DNA of 20,244 bases from Pseudomonadota bacterium (GTDB lineage: Bacteria > Pseudomonadota > Alphaproteobacteria > Acetobacterales > Acetobacteraceae). Positions 16,667 through 20,244 of the stretch are shown in pieces. The first letter of the stretch is position 1; the number at the start of each line of letters is the position of its first letter. Under the pieces are notes generated by a model. It was not told where the DNA came from. It was given only the letters and a program-made list of their open reading frames with translations, and ran no database searches. The position numbers and the translations under genes were made by a program. The stretch lies in the NCBI GenBank assembly GCA_021841985.1, contig JAKCCP010000410.1:1-20244 (forward strand). The letters are read 5' to 3'.

Positions 16667-17054
16667 GCCGCTGGGGCCGGCTGAACCGCTCGGGATTCTT
16701 CTGCTCGCGGGCACGCATGAGCGGGCGCATTACGCCTTCGTGCTCGCAACCGGCGCGGCGGCGCTCGGGCGCGCGGTGGTTCTGTTCGCGACCAATGACG
16801 GCTGCCATGCCTTGTGCGCCGATTGGTCGGGACTCGCGGACGCGGCGCGGGATGCGGGGATCCAAAGCCGGGGCGTCGCCGGGCTCGCCGAATTGCGCGC
16901 GGCGGCACGCGAGCTTGGCGTGCGGCTGATCGCCTGCGAGGCCGGGCTTGCCGCCGCCGACATCGCCCCGGCGGCGTTGCTCCACGACGTCGAGATCGCC
17001 GGGGTTGCGACGTTCTTCGCCGCGATCGGCGCCGGGCAGGTGCTGACGCTCTGA
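16656..17054 (+). CDS. DsrE-family protein
   Basis: The 132-residue product resembles small DsrE/DsrF/YchN proteins, some of which carry persulfide sulfur on a conserved cysteine. It has the opening strand GILLLAGTHERAHYAFVLA, then VVLFATNDGCHALC (Cys50, Cys54) and VRLIACEAGL with Cys94, which lies where the family's reactive cysteine is usual. The end (DVEIAGVATFFAAIGAGQVLTL) also fits. The start is GTG 16656: GGAGG at 16645-16649 lies six bases upstream, inside the moeB-like gene, and the conserved fold begins soon after. A longer frame from 16575 would add Arg-rich residues without similarity. The overlap suggests translational coupling to the E1-like enzyme and hence a shared sulfur-transfer role, which is inference. 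Confidence 0.88.
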   Translation: MSVKPLGPAEPLGILLLAGTHERAHYAFVLATGAAALGRAVVLFATNDGCHALCADWSGLADAARDAGIQSRGVAGLAELRAAARELGVRLIACEAGLAAADIAPAALLHDVEIAGVATFFAAIGAGQVLTL

Positions 17055-17056
17055 GC

Positions 17057-17086
17057 GCCCCAAGCCCTACTGCCCCAGGCTCTACT
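17057..17086. repeat. 15-bp imperfect tandem duplication across the usg stop codon
   Basis: GCCCCAAGCCCTACT (17057-17071) and GCCCCAGGCTCTACT (17072-17086) agree at 13 of 15 bases. On the minus strand the upstream copy contains the usg stop TAG and the other copy repeats it in frame 15 bases on. Confidence 0.75.
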
Positions 17087-17342
17087 GAAGATGCAGAAGA
17101 TGCCCGACCCCGCGGATTTCCCCAGGGGTGATCAGCGCGGCGGAGGCGACGCGCACCGAATGGAGCCGGCCCTCGATGTCGCGGCGCCAGAAATCGAGAA
17201 AGCGGTGCAAAACCGGAAAGCGCGGCGCGAGATCGAGATCCTGCCAGATGAAGCTTTGCAGGACGCCGGGATGGTCCGGCATGTGGTAGAGGATTTCGGC
17301 GGTGGTCAGGCGATAGTTCCGCAACTGGCTGGATAGATTCAT
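17082..17342 (-). CDS. usg: Usg family protein
   Basis: The 86-residue product matches the alphaproteobacterial Usg family of unknown function, first noted beside tryptophan genes in this class. Recognisable parts are LRNYRLTTAEILYHMPDHP, LQSFIWQDLDLAPRFP and FLDFWRRDIEGRLHSVRVA. It is small, soluble and lacks cofactor motifs. ATG 17342 has GGAG eight bases upstream; the frame is open further, to 17444, but that Pro/Gly-rich part has no similarity. It is divergent from groES and has its own likely promoter at 17417-17444. No tryptophan gene is adjacent here. Confidence 0.9.
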   Translation of the reverse strand: MNLSSQLRNYRLTTAEILYHMPDHPGVLQSFIWQDLDLAPRFPVLHRFLDFWRRDIEGRLHSVRVASAALITPGEIRGVGHLLHLQ

Positions 17343-17416
17343 GCTCGGGTCTCCGGCTGGATCTTTGGCATCCCCGCTCGCGCTCGGCACGACGCCCGGC
17401 CCGGGCGGATCGGGCG

Positions 17417-17444
17417 ATGGTAGCCGAACGCCGCGCCGTTTCAA
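17417..17444 (-). promoter_or_regulatory. Likely usg promoter
   Basis: On the minus strand TTGAAA (17444-17439) and TACCAT (17422-17417) are separated by 16 bases, matching the -35 and -10 consensus at five and four of six positions. An AT-rich block (17441-17472) with a tandem 8-base repeat ATCATGAA (17453-17468) lies just upstream and could act as an UP-like element. The leader to ATG 17342 would be about 70 bases. Confidence 0.5.
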
Positions 17445-17469
17445 TAAAAAATATCATGAAATCATGAAC

Positions 17470-17496
17470 TTATCACTCACCCGCGGGGAGTGCTGC
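17470..17496. promoter_or_regulatory. CIRCE-like element, upstream copy
   Basis: TTATCACTC, nine bases, GAGTGCTGC. This agrees with the HrcA operator consensus (TTAGCACTC-N9-GAGTGCTAA) at 15 of 18 arm positions with the exact 9-base spacer. It ends eight bases before the groES -35 hexamer. Confidence 0.7.
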
Positions 17497-17503
17497 CATG
17501 CGC

Positions 17504-17532
17504 TTGACAGGCCAGCGCAAGTCTCCTACATC
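17504..17532 (+). promoter_or_regulatory. groESL promoter
   Basis: TTGACA (17504-17509), a 17-base spacer and TACATC (17527-17532). The predicted start of transcription, near 17539, falls inside the downstream CIRCE element, the usual position for HrcA repression. The preceding CTTGAC also resembles the -35 of heat-shock sigma factor promoters, so dual recognition is possible. Confidence 0.75.
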
Positions 17533-17533
17533 G

Positions 17534-17560
17534 CTGGCACTCTCCAAGGGGGAGTGCCAA
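17534..17560. promoter_or_regulatory. CIRCE element (HrcA operator), downstream copy
   Basis: CTGGCACTC, nine bases, GAGTGCCAA. The arms TGGCACTC and GAGTGCCA are perfectly complementary and the spacer has the canonical length. It overlaps the predicted transcription start of groES, so HrcA bound here should block transcription until heat shock. Confidence 0.92.
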
Positions 17561-17632
17561 CACCTCCGGCTCCCGAGCGGGTGAGCCTCGCGGGTTGGCC
17601 CAAACGCAACAGAAATTTCAGGAGCGATCCGC

Positions 17633-17947
17633 ATGAAGTTCCGTCCCCTGCACGACCGGGTCGTGGTCCGGCGGCTCAACGCCGAGGAAAAGACCGCCGG
17701 CGGCATCATCATCCCCGATACCGCCAAGGAAAAGCCGATGGAAGGCGAGATCGTCGCCGTCGGCCCCGGCGCCCGCAACGAGCGCGGCGAACTGGTGGCG
17801 CTCGATGTCAAGGCCGGCGATATCGTGCTGTTCGGCAAATGGTCGGGCACCGAGGTCAAGCTCGACGGCGAGGAGCTGCTGATCATGAAGGAGTCCGACG
17901 TGATGGGCGTGATCGAGGGCAGCACGGCCAAGAAGAAGGCCGCCTGA
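17633..17947 (+). CDS. groES: Co-chaperonin GroES
   Basis: The 104-residue product forms the heptameric lid of the GroEL folding chamber. It shows the opening [15 protein letters not shown], the mobile loop [18 protein letters not shown] and the closing region [33 protein letters not shown]. Length is about that of alphaproteobacterial GroES. AGGAG lies eight bases before the ATG. Control is by the promoter and the two CIRCE elements upstream. groEL follows after 50 bases in the same operon. Confidence 0.98.
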   Translation: MKFRPLHDRVVVRRLNAEEKTAGGIIIPDTAKEKPMEGEIVAVGPGARNERGELVALDVKAGDIVLFGKWSGTEVKLDGEELLIMKESDVMGVIEGSTAKKKAA

Positions 17948-17964
17948 CACATCCCGCCGCGTAA

Positions 17965-19635
<1,671 letters not shown>

Positions 19636-19691
19636 TCGAACCCCCGGCCCCGCCGCCATCGCGCGGCGTGGCCGGGATCGCGCGGACGCCC

Positions 19692-19719
19692 AACGGCGGA
19701 CCTTCGGGTCCGCCGTTTT
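19692..19719 (+). terminator. Intrinsic terminator of groESL
   Basis: AACGGCGGACC and GGTCCGCCGTT form a perfect 11-bp stem closed by a TTCG tetraloop, followed by a short T run (19716-19719). It lies 57 bases after the groEL stop, in the correct orientation. Confidence 0.92.
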
Positions 19720-19937
19720 CGTTTCCGCCCGGGAAAGCCCCGCCGGCCCGGATTTTCCCCGGCGGCAAGCGGTTGTGATTGACAAACGCGCCGGAGTCTG
19801 CGCGAGATAAGATGCGATCGCCGTTTGGCTTCTCTTGCTGCGCTTCCGTCTCCGGGTGCCTTCAAGACGTTCAACCAGCCCGATTGCCTCGCGCCCCGCG
19901 CTGTTGCGGGGCGGCATAGACGGAGAGTGAGAGAGAG
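19720..19937 (+). promoter_or_regulatory. cspA upstream region: possible promoter and long structured leader
   Basis: After the groESL terminator a perfect TTGACA lies at 19779-19784. AT-rich GATAAGAT at 19806-19813 is the only -10-like word but is too far away for a normal spacer, so the promoter is tentative. The presumed leader of more than 100 bases holds a 7-bp hairpin GCCCCGC/GCGGGGC (19893-19912), and TCCGTCT (19845-19851) can pair with AGACGGA (19918-19924), just before the purine-rich ribosome binding site. Long structured leaders are common in cold-shock genes. Confidence 0.45.
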
Positions 19938-20141
19938 ATGGCTACCGGTACTGTCAAATGGTTCAATGCCACCAAAGGCTTCGGCTTCATCGTGCCGCAG
20001 GATGGCGGCAAGGATGTTTTCGTGCATATCACTGCCGTTCAGGCGGCCGGTCTGCGCGGCCTGAACGAAGGCCAGAAGGTGACCTATGAGGTCGTGATGG
20101 AGCGCGGCAAGGCCGCGGCCACCAACCTCCGCGTCGCCTGA
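19938..20141 (+). CDS. cspA: Cold-shock protein (CspA family)
   Basis: The 67-residue product is a single cold-shock domain that binds single-stranded RNA and DNA and melts mRNA structure. RNP1 KGFGFIVP and RNP2 VFVHITAV are intact, and the opening [16 protein letters not shown] is typical. A GAGAGAGAG purine run directly precedes the ATG and acts as the ribosome binding site. The gene stands alone between two terminators. Bacteria of this class have several csp paralogues, so the family is certain but the symbol is generic and cold induction is not proven. Confidence 0.95.
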   Translation: MATGTVKWFNATKGFGFIVPQDGGKDVFVHITAVQAAGLRGLNEGQKVTYEVVMERGKAAATNLRVA

Positions 20142-20198
20142 AGCGTCTTTCGTTCGCAGCCGAGGCTGTCGTTGTCTTGTCCTCGGAACTACGGCAAT

Positions 20199-20239
20199 CC
20201 GGGCGCGGCGGGTCCAACCTGCCGCGCCGGGGGCTTTTT
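20199..20239 (+). terminator. Intrinsic terminator of cspA
   Basis: GGCGCGGCGGG (20202-20212) pairs with the strand at 20218-20228 in an 11-bp stem with one G-T pair and a 5-base loop. Two more pairs form below a bulged G. A G-rich stretch and five Ts (20235-20239) follow. It ends close to the window edge. Confidence 0.8.
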
Positions 20240-20244
20240 CAGAT

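Overview
The window is a compact, GC-rich chromosomal segment. It looks like an alphaproteobacterium, most likely Rhodospirillales/Acetobacteraceae, judged from protein character (GroEL, MnmG, ParB, Usg) and from the order mnmE-mnmG-rsmG-parA-parB, which in this class usually lies near the replication origin. It holds 19 supportable protein genes. I see no tRNA, rRNA, CRISPR array, insertion sequence, prophage gene or origin. Almost all of it is ordinary core genome; the unusual material is in short non-coding or dual-use stretches.

Layout. Positions 115-2436 (+) encode a malic enzyme fused to a phosphotransacetylase-like domain. It converges on a tightly packed minus-strand operon (8399 down to 2469): a thioredoxin-fold [2Fe-2S] ferredoxin, mnmE, mnmG, rsmG, parA, parB. 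The mnmG/rsmG and parA/parB junctions are 4-base ATGA overlaps, and parA starts inside rsmG. Two near-perfect parS sites lie inside the first codons of rsmG, so ParB binding sites, loader gene and motor gene sit within 2.4 kb. Divergently (+) follow a large thioredoxin-like/glycan-epimerase-fold protein (DUF255/YyaL family, 8649-10697), an Ogt-type alkyl-DNA repair protein and a zeta-crystallin-like quinone oxidoreductase. These converge on a second minus-strand group (15786 down to 12322): queC, a GT4-type glycosyltransferase, purH. Divergent from queC is a plus-strand pair, a MoeB/ThiF-type E1-like enzyme and an overlapping DsrE-family protein, probably a sulfur-handling pair. A small minus-strand usg gene is divergent from groES-groEL, whose promoter is flanked by two CIRCE (HrcA operator) elements. 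A cold-shock protein gene with a long leader and a terminator closes the window.

How the genes fit together. MnmE and MnmG modify wobble uridine 34 of tRNAs, RsmG methylates 16S rRNA, and QueC makes the queuosine precursor preQ0, so translation fidelity is a recurring theme. ParA/ParB/parS segregate the chromosome. GroES/GroEL and the cold-shock protein are stress functions with visible control elements.

Most notable observations: a roughly 105-bp branched palindromic element before the DUF255 gene, with a related AT-rich hairpin pair between qor and purH; paired parS sites encoded in the RsmG N-terminus; the two-CIRCE arrangement; the overlapping moeB-dsrE pair; and several 15-16 bp tandem duplications, one of which multiplies a start codon. 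I found no clear new multi-gene system.
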